A stretch of 64,000 bases of DNA from Palsa-744 sp036498265. Its GTDB lineage: Bacteria > Actinomycetota > Thermoleophilia > Solirubrobacterales > Solirubrobacteraceae. Numbering within the stretch: the first letter of the stretch is position 1; every line of letters starts with the position of its first letter. The stretch spans positions 26,443-90,442 of the forward strand of contig DASYFT010000038.1 of the NCBI GenBank assembly GCA_036498265.1, written 5' to 3'. Positions 34,110-41,996 of the stretch are shown here, one piece after another. The notes beneath the pieces are model-generated. The model saw nothing but the letters and a program-made list of their open reading frames with translations, did no database searches and was not told the DNA's origin. The position numbers and the translations under genes are program-made.

Positions 34110-35924
34110 CTACCGCAGACCGAGCACCACGCGGGCGCGCTGGACCCCGCCACCGAGGCTGTGGGTCCCCCCGGAGACCGTCGTGATGGCTCGCAGGTAG
34201 GGCAGCACCTTGGCGAGCGCCGGGCCTTCGGTGAGCCCCACGCCTTCGAGCAGGCTGAGCAGCGTGGGAACGTCGAGGATCAGGTTGGGCTGGATCCCTT
34301 CGCCGAGCGCCGTCTGGGCAGCGCGCGTCGATGCCGCTCCCGCGAGCGTGGCGGATGGATGGAGGGCCGCCGCCACGGAGGCTTCCCCGAGAGCGAGCAC
34401 GAACTTCGGATGACCGCCCGAATCGACGCCGCTGGCGATCACCAGCGTGACCGGTAGGCCGCTCGCACGTACGCCGACCGCCGCGTCGGTTCCGGCGATC
34501 GTGGTCGGCTGGACTGACTGGCCCGCTCTGCGCAGCTGTGCCCCCAGCGCCGCCACGGCCGCCTGCGACTGCGCACGGTTGCTCGAGGAGATCACGACCG
34601 CCCCCCTCAGTTCGAGCAGGTTGGAGCCGCTTGCGAAGATCCCACCCGAGCCCATCCAGCTCCTGAAGGCGTGTTGCGCCGGCCCGGTTTCCGCGCCCAG
34701 CACGCCGAGCGGCGTGAGCAGGCCTTCCAGCAGGCCCTTGAGGTTGATGGTCAGCGGACCGCCGGATTCGCCGCCCCCGGGTTCGATCGAGCTGCCGAGC
34801 GAGGCGAGGGCGCGCAGGGCGCGAACGTCTTCACCGAGCGTCGCCCCTACGTGGCCCAGGCCGAACGCAAGCCACGAGTCGGACGGCAGTTCGCTCAGCG
34901 CCTGCGCGCCATCGGCGCCCGCCGCCAGCAGCCCACCCGCAGGCGCGCCGGGGCCGGAGGCGATGCTGTCCGCGTCCACGGTCAGCGAGCCGGAGGCCGG
35001 CACGAGCGAGATGTTGGCTTCGCGGCTGCCCACGAGCAGCTGCGTGAGGGTCGGCGCTCCGCTCGCCGGGGCAGGGGCCGCATTGGCGTACACGTGGGCG
35101 AGGGTCCCCGCCGGAGCGTCTGCGAGAAGCTTCGCGTAGCCGCTCGAGCGTGCCAGCGACGAGCCCCCCTGATCGGTTTCGATCACTGCTCGCACGCCGG
35201 AGTCGCTGCCCAGCACGGCGAACCGGCCGACTAGCGCGAACGCCACGCCCGCTGGGCTCACCTGATAGGACACCCCGCGATAGGTCGCCGCGTGAGCGCC
35301 GGCGTGAGCTGCCTGCGCGTTGAGGAAGGATCGCGCCTTGCCCGAGTCGGTGGTGTCGAGCACGACGGCACCCTGGGCCGCGCCGGCGCCGGCGCCCGCG
35401 GAGAACGGGAACGCGCCGGCCCCCGAGCCGCCGAGGCCCTGGATCAGGGCGAGCAGGAGCGCGCTCTGCGCCTTGCTCGACACACCGGCCGAGGTGAGGA
35501 ACACGCCCGCCTGGGGCCCGAGCCACGGAGCCACATCGCGCGAGAAGCTGAGCGGGGGGGACCCCGGTGTCTGCAGCAGCTGCGTCAGGCGGAGGTAGGG
35601 GTTCGTCTGGTGCGTCAGCGCGTGGCCGGCGTCGAGCGCCGCCGTCTTCAGCGAGCCGGTCGGGCGCACCGTCGCCCCGGCGTAGAGCGATGCGGACGCC
35701 GGAACGGCCCGCGCGGGGTCTTCCCCGCCGCCACCGCCCCCCGAGGAGCCGCACCCCGCGAGCGCCGCCGCGGCGATCGCCGCCGAGAGGATCGTGACCG
35801 GGCCGACGCGCCGGCGGCCGTTGACTCTCAGATGACCGGTGACGTTCAGGCGGCCAGGGGCGGCCAGGCAGCCGGGGACTTTCAGGCGGCCAGGGGCTTT
35901 CAGGCAGCCGGGGGCTTTCAGCAA
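34110..35924 (-). CDS. DUF3352-type lipoprotein with repeat-rich N-terminus
   Basis: 604 residues from TTG 35924, chosen because GAAAGGAA lies about 7 nt upstream. Residues 2-37 are six hexapeptide repeats of the form L-K-x-P-G-x (LKAPGC, LKAPGR, LKVPGC, LAAPGR, LNVTGH, LRVNGR). Then follow a hydrophobic signal segment and lipobox LAGC (Cys58). The mature protein is a long DUF3352-like domain (VPASASLYAGATVRPTG, LSFSRDVAPWLGPQAG) rich in Ala/Gly, found in actinobacterial envelopes; function unknown. A lipoprotein with 36 repeat residues ahead of its signal sequence is odd. A later in-frame start may be used if the repeats are not translated. Confidence 0.65.
   Translation of the reverse strand: MLKAPGCLKAPGRLKVPGCLAAPGRLNVTGHLRVNGRRRVGPVTILSAAIAAAALAGCGSSGGGGGGEDPARAVPASASLYAGATVRPTGSLKTAALDAGHALTHQTNPYLRLTQLLQTPGSPPLSFSRDVAPWLGPQAGVFLTSAGVSSKAQSALLLALIQGLGGSGAGAFPFSAGAGAGAAQGAVVLDTTDSGKARSFLNAQAAHAGAHAATYRGVSYQVSPAGVAFALVGRFAVLGSDSGVRAVIETDQGGSSLARSSGYAKLLADAPAGTLAHVYANAAPAPASGAPTLTQLLVGSREANISLVPASGSLTVDADSIASGPGAPAGGLLAAGADGAQALSELPSDSWLAFGLGHVGATLGEDVRALRALASLGSSIEPGGGESGGPLTINLKGLLEGLLTPLGVLGAETGPAQHAFRSWMGSGGIFASGSNLLELRGAVVISSSNRAQSQAAVAALGAQLRRAGQSVQPTTIAGTDAAVGVRASGLPVTLVIASGVDSGGHPKFVLALGEASVAAALHPSATLAGAASTRAAQTALGEGIQPNLILDVPTLLSLLEGVGLTEGPALAKVLPYLRAITTVSGGTHSLGGGVQRARVVLGLR
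35814..35921 (-). repeat. Six 18-bp tandem repeats encoding L-x-x-P/T/N-G-x
   Basis: The 18-bp units (CTGAAAGCCCCCGGCTGC and variants on the minus strand) repeat six times, degrading downstream. They encode the hexapeptides at residues 2-37 of the DUF3352 protein. In-frame unit length suggests selection on the peptide or tolerated slippage. Confidence 0.75.
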
Positions 35925-36149
35925 GGGGGGGTTCCTTTCTAGCGGCCTCGCGGGCCGGAGGGGGAGGCGATGGTACGCGGCGCTCGCGCGTCAGCGCAAG
36001 TGGGTGCCGTCATTGCATGCGGCGCTTCAGGTCGGCTGGGTGCAGGCGGAGTTGCACGCGCGCGCAATTCTGACGCCGCCGTCGGCGGCTCCGATAAACC
36101 GGCTCTGTGCAGCGCTTTTGTGGCCTCGCGGTACGCGAGGGTGCCATGG

Positions 36150-36201
36150 TGGGAAAAGATGTGCAATCAGGGTTGCATTGTGGGAGGAAGTGGGGTATGT
36201 T
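36150..36201 (+). promoter_or_regulatory. mraZ promoter with MraZ-type TGGGN boxes
   Basis: TTGCAT (36173-36178), 17 nt, TATGTT (36196-36201) makes a good sigma-70 promoter. Inside the spacer lie TGGGA (36181) and TGGGG (36191), 5 nt apart, the spacing known for MraZ operators (TGGGN-N5 repeats in E. coli); another TGGGA is at 36150. TGCAA/TTGCA (36162-36177) is an inverted repeat at the -35. MraZ would block its own promoter. The rest of 35925-36279 holds no gene that I can support. Confidence 0.6.
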
Positions 36202-36279
36202 CGCGCCCAGCGAGCCGGGGTGGAGGGGCTCCTCCCACTCCTCCACCTCGGCTCGGTAATCAACCTTGGAGCTTCACCA

Positions 36280-36723
36280 GTGGCACCCTTCCGGGGCACC
36301 TTCGACCACACTCTCGACGCGAAGAACCGCCTCACCGTGCCCGCGCGCTACCGGGCGGCGCTGGCCGAGGGAGTTGTCCTTGCGATGCCCGTGGACCTGA
36401 AGCCATGCGTGGGCGTGTGGCGCCCGGAGGAGTACGAGAGCTACACGCGGCGCGCGCTCGCCGAGCTCCCGCCCCTATCCTCGAAACTCACGGAGCTCGA
36501 ACGGTTCTTCTACGGCAGCTCGCACGACGCGGAGCTCGACGCCGCCGGGCGGATCATGGTCCCCGGCTTCCTCGGCGAGCACGCGCGACTCGCCAAGGAC
36601 GTCATCGTGGTGGGCGTGGGCGACCGGCTGGAGCTCTGGGACAAGGCGGCATGGGACGAACATCGATCGACGCTGCTGACCGGCGTCGCGGAGGTCACGG
36701 CACGTGTCGACGACGCTGCTTGA
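36280..36723 (+). CDS. mraZ: Transcriptional regulator MraZ
   Basis: 147 residues from GTG 36280 (TTGGAG upstream). It has two AbrB-like repeats: FRGTFDHTLDAKNRLTVPAR and SSHDAELDAAGRIMVPGF, each with the D-x-x-x-R core. It is followed by VIVVGVGDRLELWDKAAW. MraZ is the first gene of the dcw cluster and represses it by binding TGGGN repeats; such boxes are present in its promoter at 36181-36195. It overlaps rsmH by 20 bp. Confidence 0.93.
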   Translation: MAPFRGTFDHTLDAKNRLTVPARYRAALAEGVVLAMPVDLKPCVGVWRPEEYESYTRRALAELPPLSSKLTELERFFYGSSHDAELDAAGRIMVPGFLGEHARLAKDVIVVGVGDRLELWDKAAWDEHRSTLLTGVAEVTARVDDAA

Positions 36724-37804
36724 CTTCGCCGCCGGGCACGGCGCCGAGCGGCTCGCACCAGATCTGGGACGACGCAGGCGCGCCGGACAGGCGGACGGTC
36801 CCGGCGGCCGCGCCGGCCGGGCGCGCCCCACCGGCGCCGCCGGCGATCTCCGGCCTGCCCACACGCCCGTCCTGGCCGGCGAGCTGCTCGAGCTGCTCGG
36901 ACCGGGGCCCGGCCAGACGGCGATCGACTGCACCTTCGGCGACGGCGGCCACGCCCGCTTGCTGGCCGAGCGCCTCGGGCCGCACGGCACGCTGGTGGCG
37001 ATCGACCGCGATCCGCTGGCCGAGGAGCGCTTCGCAGCTCTAGCGGCCGAGGCCTCCTGCTCCCTGCGCTTCATCCGCTCGGGCTATGCCGAGGCGCTGG
37101 AGCAGCTCTCCCGCGAGGGCGTCCGGGCCGACATGGCCTACTTCGACCTCGGCATGTCCTCGATGCAGGTCGACACGCGGACGCGCGGGTTCTCCTACTC
37201 CTACGACGCGCCGCTGGACATGCGCATGGACCCCTCGCAGGCGCTGAGCGCGCGCGACATCGTGGCGGAGTGGGACGAGCGGCGGCTCGCGCAGCTGCTG
37301 CGCGACTTCGGCGAGGAGCGCCACGCGAGGGCGATCGCCCGGTCGATCGTCCGCCGGCGGGAGCAGGCGCCGATAAGGACGACGCTCGAGCTCGTCGACA
37401 CGATCAACTCGGCCATCCCCGCCCCCGCGCGCTTCGCCGGCGGGCACCCCGCCAAGCGCTCCTTCCAGGCGCTGCGCATAGCCGTCAACGACGAGCTCGC
37501 CCAGCTCGACCGCGCGCTGCCGCTCGCCTGGGCTCTGCTGCGGGAGGGCGGGGTGCTCGCCGGCATCTCGTTCCACTCGCTCGAGGACCGGCGCGTCAAG
37601 CGATTTCTTGCGGATCGCGCTCGCGGCTGCATCTGCCCACCGGATCTTCCGGTCTGCGCCTGCGGACGCGAGCCGGAGGCGGCGCTGCTGACCCGCCGCT
37701 CGATCGTGCCGTCCGCCGAGGAGATCGCGCAGAACCCCCGCGCCGCCTCGGCCCGCCTGCGCGCCGCCCGGAAGCTGACGGCCGGGAGGGAGCTCGCCGC
37801 ATGA
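36704..37804 (+). CDS. rsmH: 16S rRNA (cytosine1402-N4)-methyltransferase
   Basis: 366 residues from GTG 36704. The SAM site DCTFGDGGHARLLAE and the family stretches YFDLGMSSMQVDTRTRGFSY, MRMDPSQALSARDI, FGEERHARAIARSI, RSFQALRIAVNDELAQLDRA and SFHSLEDRRVKRF are all intact. The first ~50 residues are a Gly/Ala/Arg-rich extension before HTPVLAGELL, where most RsmH proteins begin; a later start is possible but this one overlaps mraZ. It sits in its normal place in the cluster and overlaps ftsL by 4 bp. Confidence 0.93.
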   Translation: MSTTLLDFAAGHGAERLAPDLGRRRRAGQADGPGGRAGRARPTGAAGDLRPAHTPVLAGELLELLGPGPGQTAIDCTFGDGGHARLLAERLGPHGTLVAIDRDPLAEERFAALAAEASCSLRFIRSGYAEALEQLSREGVRADMAYFDLGMSSMQVDTRTRGFSYSYDAPLDMRMDPSQALSARDIVAEWDERRLAQLLRDFGEERHARAIARSIVRRREQAPIRTTLELVDTINSAIPAPARFAGGHPAKRSFQALRIAVNDELAQLDRALPLAWALLREGGVLAGISFHSLEDRRVKRFLADRARGCICPPDLPVCACGREPEAALLTRRSIVPSAEEIAQNPRAASARLRAARKLTAGRELAA

Positions 37805-38664
37805 CCCCGCCGGCCGCCGCCGCCGCTCCAGCGGTCCATCCGCGCCGTGCGCCCGTCCCGGCTCGCCGGCGGACGGCCCCGGCGCGCCCGCGCCGCGTCT
37901 CGGGCCCGTCGCGAGCTCGGCCCGCACGGCCCGCAGCACGGCCGGCGAGGCTCGACGGAGGCCTGCTGCTCGGGGCGCTCGGGCTGCTCGACCGCCTCTC
38001 CAGCCACCGGCTCCTAGACCGGCTCCTACGCGGACGCGCGTCGATCGCCCTCGTCGCCTTCGCGCTGATCGGCATCGTCACGCTCCAGCTCGGCCTGCTC
38101 AAGCTGAACTCGAGCATCGGGCGGACGCTGGAGCGCGAGTCGGTGCTGCAACGGGAAAATGCCTCCCTCAGCGGTCAGAACTCGGAACTGGCCGCCGGCG
38201 AACGGATCCAGGCGAGCGCCACCCAGCTGGGGCTGGCGTTCGTGCCTGTGTCGGCGTTCCACTTCCTGACCGCAGGCTCGAAGGGCGAGGCCGCTCGGGC
38301 CGCTGCCGCGCTGCGGGCGGCGGCGCGTTCTCCCGGCGCCGGACCCGCCGAAGCGGGCGCCACCACCGCCGCGAGCTCGGGGACCGGCGGCGAAGCGACA
38401 GCCGGCGGCGAACGCAGCAGCGCGCCGGCATCCGAACCGTCGTCGGGCGAAGCCTCGAGCGCCGCGTCGGGCCAGGCCGCGACGACTCCGGCCCAGCCCA
38501 GCTCCGCAGCCGAACCGACGAGCGGTCAGCCGTCCTCGCCCCCAACCCCATCGGGCGGCGGCGAAGCGCGTGCGGGCGGCGGCGAAGCCGCGGGCGGCGA
38601 AGCGGGGGGGCGTGGCGGCGAAGCTACACCCGCGGGCGGCACGCAGGCCGGACCCACGGGATAA
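37801..38664 (+). CDS. ftsL: FtsL-like division protein with long C-terminal tail
   Basis: 287 residues; ATG 37801 overlaps rsmH. A basic Pro/Arg/Ala-rich cytoplasmic part is followed by one transmembrane helix (SIALVAFALIGIVTLQLGLL), then a coiled coil (IGRTLERESVLQRENASLSG), the FtsL plan. FtsL anchors the FtsB-FtsQ septal complex. Usual FtsL is ~100-120 residues; here about 110 extra residues of Ala/Gly/Ser/Glu low complexity follow outside the membrane. Assignment rests on position between rsmH and ftsI plus this topology. Glutamates in the tail are coded almost wholly by GAA. Confidence 0.75.
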   Translation: MTPPAAAAAPAVHPRRAPVPARRRTAPARPRRVSGPSRARPARPAARPARLDGGLLLGALGLLDRLSSHRLLDRLLRGRASIALVAFALIGIVTLQLGLLKLNSSIGRTLERESVLQRENASLSGQNSELAAGERIQASATQLGLAFVPVSAFHFLTAGSKGEAARAAAALRAAARSPGAGPAEAGATTAASSGTGGEATAGGERSSAPASEPSSGEASSAASGQAATTPAQPSSAAEPTSGQPSSPPTPSGGGEARAGGGEAAGGEAGGRGGEATPAGGTQAGPTG

Positions 38665-38667
38665 GCG

Positions 38668-40329
38668 GTGGCCATCGTCCAACAGCGCATCGGAGCGATC
38701 TTCGGGCTCTTCTTCCTGCTCCTGCTCGTCGCCGGCGGACGCACCCTCTACCTCGGAGTCCTGCGCAGCGGCACGCTCCAGAAGGCCGCCAGCGCTCAGC
38801 AGCTCACATATGAACCGGTCATCGCGCAGCGCGGCACGATCTCGGACCGCAACGGGGTGGACCTCGCGATCTCAGAACCGGCTCGCGACATCTCGGCCGA
38901 TCCCTACCTGATCACGGATCCCGCCGGTGCGGCACAGCGGCTCGCGCCGCTGCTCGGGCGCACGCAGGCGAGCGTCCTCGCCAAGCTCACCCGCCACAGC
39001 GGCTTCGTGTACCTCGCACGCGCGCTCCCGGCACACAAGGCCGAAGCGGTCATGGCGCTGAAGCTCCCGGGGGTGAACGGCACTGCAGTGACGCGGCGCG
39101 TCTACCCCAGGGGCGCCCTGGCGGCGCAGGTGCTCGGCATGGTCGGAACCGAAGGCAAGGGGCTTGCCGGTCTCGAGTACTCGCGCAACAAGCTGCTGGG
39201 CGGGCGCTCCGGCAGGCGGCGCGTGGTGAGCGACGCGATCGGCCAGCCGGTCTCGATCACCGAAACGACACCTGTCACACCCGGCGCGTCGCTGTCCCTG
39301 ACGCTCGATTCGAACATCCAGCAGCGGACGGAAGACGTGCTCTCGGCCGTCGGCCGGGTCTTCAACCCCAAGGACGCCACGGCGATAGTGATGGACCCGT
39401 CCAGCGGGTCCCTGCTGGCGGTTGCCAACTGGCCGCAGGTCAACGCCAACGACCCCGGTGCCTCGCCTCCCTCGGCGCTCCAGGACAGGGCCGTGGGCTT
39501 CGCCTACGAACCGGGCTCCACGTTCAAGGCCGTGACCGTCTCCGGGGGGCTCCAGGAAGGGCTGATCACGCCGAGCACCGGCTTCAACATCCCCGACCAG
39601 ATCCACGTCGCCGACCGCACCATCCACGACGACACCGAACACGCCGAAGAAACGCTGACCGTCTCGCAGATCCTCGCCCGCTCCAGCAACGTCGGCGCGA
39701 TCAAGATCGGCCTGCTCGAGGGTGCCACACGCTTCAACAAGTGGGTGCACCGGTTCGGCTTCGGCACGCGGACCGGCCTCGAGCTGCCCGGCGAGGAAAT
39801 GGGCGTCGCGCTGCCGCTGAGCAGATACTCGGGCTCATCGATGGGCAACCTGCCGATCGGGCAGGGGGAGCTCGTCACCCCGATCCAGATGGCGAGCGCG
39901 TACGCGGCGATCGCCAACGGCGGCATCCTGCGCCCGCCGCACCTGATCAACTCGATCGACGGCCATCCCCGGCCCGAGCCCGCCGGACGTCGCGTCGTCT
40001 CGAGCGCCACGGCCGCCGAGGTGCGCCACATGCTGGAAGGCGTGCTCGCCCCCGGCGGAACCGCCAGCGAGGTGTCCATCCCCGGCTATGCGCTGGCCGG
40101 CAAGACGGGCACCGCCAGCAAGATCGACCCGGCCACCGGGGAATACTCGAAGACGGCCTACATCGCCTCCTTCATCGGCTTCGCGCCCGCCTCCAACCCG
40201 AGGCTGCTGTGTGCGGTGGTCGTCGACGAACCACAGACCGGGTCGATCTACGGCGGAACCGTGGCGGCGCCCGCGTTCGGGCAGATCATGAGCTTCGCGC
40301 TGCCCTACATGGGCATCCCCCCGGGCTAG
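38668..40329 (+). CDS. ftsI: Septal peptidoglycan transpeptidase FtsI (PBP3)
   Basis: 553 residues from GTG 38668. One N-terminal membrane anchor (GAIFGLFFLLLLVAGG), a PBP dimerisation domain (AQRGTISDRNGVDLA), then the transpeptidase: Ser284-x-x-Lys (GSTFK), SSN at 339-341 and KTG at 479-481. It cross-links septal peptidoglycan with FtsW. No C-terminal PASTA domains are seen. It is the direct neighbour of ftsL. Glutamate codon use is GAA 15 to GAG 8 by my count, in contrast with murE next door. Confidence 0.93.
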   Translation: MAIVQQRIGAIFGLFFLLLLVAGGRTLYLGVLRSGTLQKAASAQQLTYEPVIAQRGTISDRNGVDLAISEPARDISADPYLITDPAGAAQRLAPLLGRTQASVLAKLTRHSGFVYLARALPAHKAEAVMALKLPGVNGTAVTRRVYPRGALAAQVLGMVGTEGKGLAGLEYSRNKLLGGRSGRRRVVSDAIGQPVSITETTPVTPGASLSLTLDSNIQQRTEDVLSAVGRVFNPKDATAIVMDPSSGSLLAVANWPQVNANDPGASPPSALQDRAVGFAYEPGSTFKAVTVSGGLQEGLITPSTGFNIPDQIHVADRTIHDDTEHAEETLTVSQILARSSNVGAIKIGLLEGATRFNKWVHRFGFGTRTGLELPGEEMGVALPLSRYSGSSMGNLPIGQGELVTPIQMASAYAAIANGGILRPPHLINSIDGHPRPEPAGRRVVSSATAAEVRHMLEGVLAPGGTASEVSIPGYALAGKTGTASKIDPATGEYSKTAYIASFIGFAPASNPRLLCAVVVDEPQTGSIYGGTVAAPAFGQIMSFALPYMGIPPG

Positions 40330-40415
40330 CGGACCGAGCGGGGGAGCGGAACCCAGCGTCAGCCGGGCCGGCGGCGCGCTGCCTGGCTGCCGACTGCTCC
40401 GGCGGGGGCGGAAAC

Positions 40416-40421
40416 TAGACT
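40416..40421 (+). promoter_or_regulatory. -10-like TAGACT ahead of the murE leader ORF
   Basis: TAGACT ends 7 nt before ATG 40429 of an 8-codon leader ORF, which is itself coupled to murE. It could allow internal transcription of murE-murF-mraY independent of mraZ. Confidence 0.35.
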
Positions 40422-40428
40422 CCCCGGG

Positions 40429-40455
40429 ATGCCCGAGCGGGAGATCGACCGATGA
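40429..40455 (+). CDS. 8-codon leader ORF coupled to murE
   Basis: ATG 40429 reads MPEREIDR and stops at TGA 40453-40455; the murE ATG is 40452, so the junction is ATGA. The murE ribosome binding site (GGGAG, 40438-40442) lies inside this ORF, so translating it could open or regulate the site. It may instead be accidental. No ribosome binding site precedes it, in keeping with leaderless initiation. Confidence 0.3.
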   Translation: MPEREIDR

Positions 40456-41996
40456 GGCTCGACGAGCTGACCGCCGCGCTCCGCGGCGCCGGAGGGGCCC
40501 CGGAGAGCCGCACGGACGGTGCGGTCGAGGTGACCGGGCTGGCATACGACAGCCGCTCGGTGGCGCCCGGAGACCTGTTCTTCTGCGTGGGCGGGCTGCG
40601 CGCCGACGGCCACGACTTCGCGCCTCAGGCCGTCGAGGCAGGCGCGGCGGCGCTGGTCGTCGAGCGCCCGCTCGGGCTCGGGGTGCCCGAGGTGCTGGTC
40701 GATTCCGCACGAGCCGCGATGGCGCCGATCGCCGGCCGCTTCAACGGTGATCCTGGGCGCCAGCTCCAGATGATCGGCGTGACCGGGACGAACGGCAAGA
40801 CGACCACGGCCTACCTCGTGCGGGCGCTGCTCGAGGCCAGCGGCATCAAATGCGGTCTGCTCGGCACCGTCAAGTCGGTCATCGGCGGCCGCGAGCGAGC
40901 AGTGGAGCGCACGACGCCCGAGGCGATCGACCTCCAGGCCGACCTGCGAGCGATGATCGACGGAGGCGACGAGGCCTGCGCCATGGAGGTCTCATCGCAC
41001 GCCCTAGAGCTGTCGCGAGCCGACGCGATCCCGTTCGCGGTTGCCGTCTTCACCAACATCACCCGCGACCACCTCGACTTCCACGGCACGATGGACGACT
41101 ACTTCATGGCCAAGCGGCGGCTGTTCGTGCCGGCCGCCGGCGAGGCCCCGGGCGTCAGCGTCGTCAACGTCGGCGACAGCTACGGCCGCCGGCTGGCCGG
41201 CGAGGTCGCCGGCGCGGTGACCTACGCCGTCGAGGAGCCGGCGGACTACTGCGCCGCCGGGCTCCGCTGCGGCTTCGACGGGTGCCGCTTCACGCTGCGC
41301 ACGCCCGAGGGAGAGCGCGAGGTCGCGCTCGCGATGCCGGGTCGCTTCAACGTCGCGAACGCGCTCGCCGCGCTGGCCGCGACGCACTCCCTGGGCCTCG
41401 ATCTCGACACGCTTGTCCGTGCGCTGGAGCGGGGGGTACGCGTCCCCGGCCGCTTCGAGCCGGTCGATGAGGGGCAGGACTTCGCCGTGCTCGTCGACTA
41501 CGCCCACACGCCGGATTCGCTCGAGAACGTGCTGCTCGCCGCGAGGGAGCTGGCGGCGGGCGCCGACGGCGGCGGCGGCCGCGTGATGTGCGTCTTCGGC
41601 GCCGGCGGCGATCGCGACCGCGGCAAGCGGCCGCTGATGGGCGAGATCGCGGCGCGCCTGGCCGACTTCGTGCTCGTCACCTCGGACAACCCGCGCTCCG
41701 AGGATCCCGAGGAGATCATCGCCCAGATCACCGCCGGCATCACCGATGCAGCGCGTGCCCGCGAACCACACTCCGGCTCGGGCCCGCCTGAGGTGCGCTC
41801 GATCGGCAACCGCGAGGAGGCGATCGCTACGGCCGTCGCGGCCGCCCGCAGCGGCGACGTGCTGGTGATCGCCGGCAAGGGGCACGAGCAGGGCCAGGAG
41901 CTCGCCGGCGGTCGCAAGGTCCCCTTCGACGACGTGGAGGTGGCCAGGAGGGCGCTCGGCAGGCGAACGGCCGCCATGGCAGAGGCCGAGGCGTGA
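40452..41996 (+). CDS. murE: UDP-MurNAc-tripeptide synthetase (meso-DAP type)
   Basis: 514 residues from ATG 40452 with GGGAG nearby. Mur ligase ATP loop GTNGKTTTAY lies near residue 113. EVSSHALELSRAD, FTNITRDHLDFHGTMDDY and VDYAHTPDSLENVL are present. DNPR at 412-415 is the motif that selects meso-diaminopimelate over lysine. It adds the third residue of the stem peptide in the cytosol. It overlaps murF by 4 bp. An 8-codon leader ORF ends on its start codon. Confidence 0.95.
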   Translation: MRLDELTAALRGAGGAPESRTDGAVEVTGLAYDSRSVAPGDLFFCVGGLRADGHDFAPQAVEAGAAALVVERPLGLGVPEVLVDSARAAMAPIAGRFNGDPGRQLQMIGVTGTNGKTTTAYLVRALLEASGIKCGLLGTVKSVIGGRERAVERTTPEAIDLQADLRAMIDGGDEACAMEVSSHALELSRADAIPFAVAVFTNITRDHLDFHGTMDDYFMAKRRLFVPAAGEAPGVSVVNVGDSYGRRLAGEVAGAVTYAVEEPADYCAAGLRCGFDGCRFTLRTPEGEREVALAMPGRFNVANALAALAATHSLGLDLDTLVRALERGVRVPGRFEPVDEGQDFAVLVDYAHTPDSLENVLLAARELAAGADGGGGRVMCVFGAGGDRDRGKRPLMGEIAARLADFVLVTSDNPRSEDPEEIIAQITAGITDAARAREPHSGSGPPEVRSIGNREEAIATAVAAARSGDVLVIAGKGHEQGQELAGGRKVPFDDVEVARRALGRRTAAMAEAEA

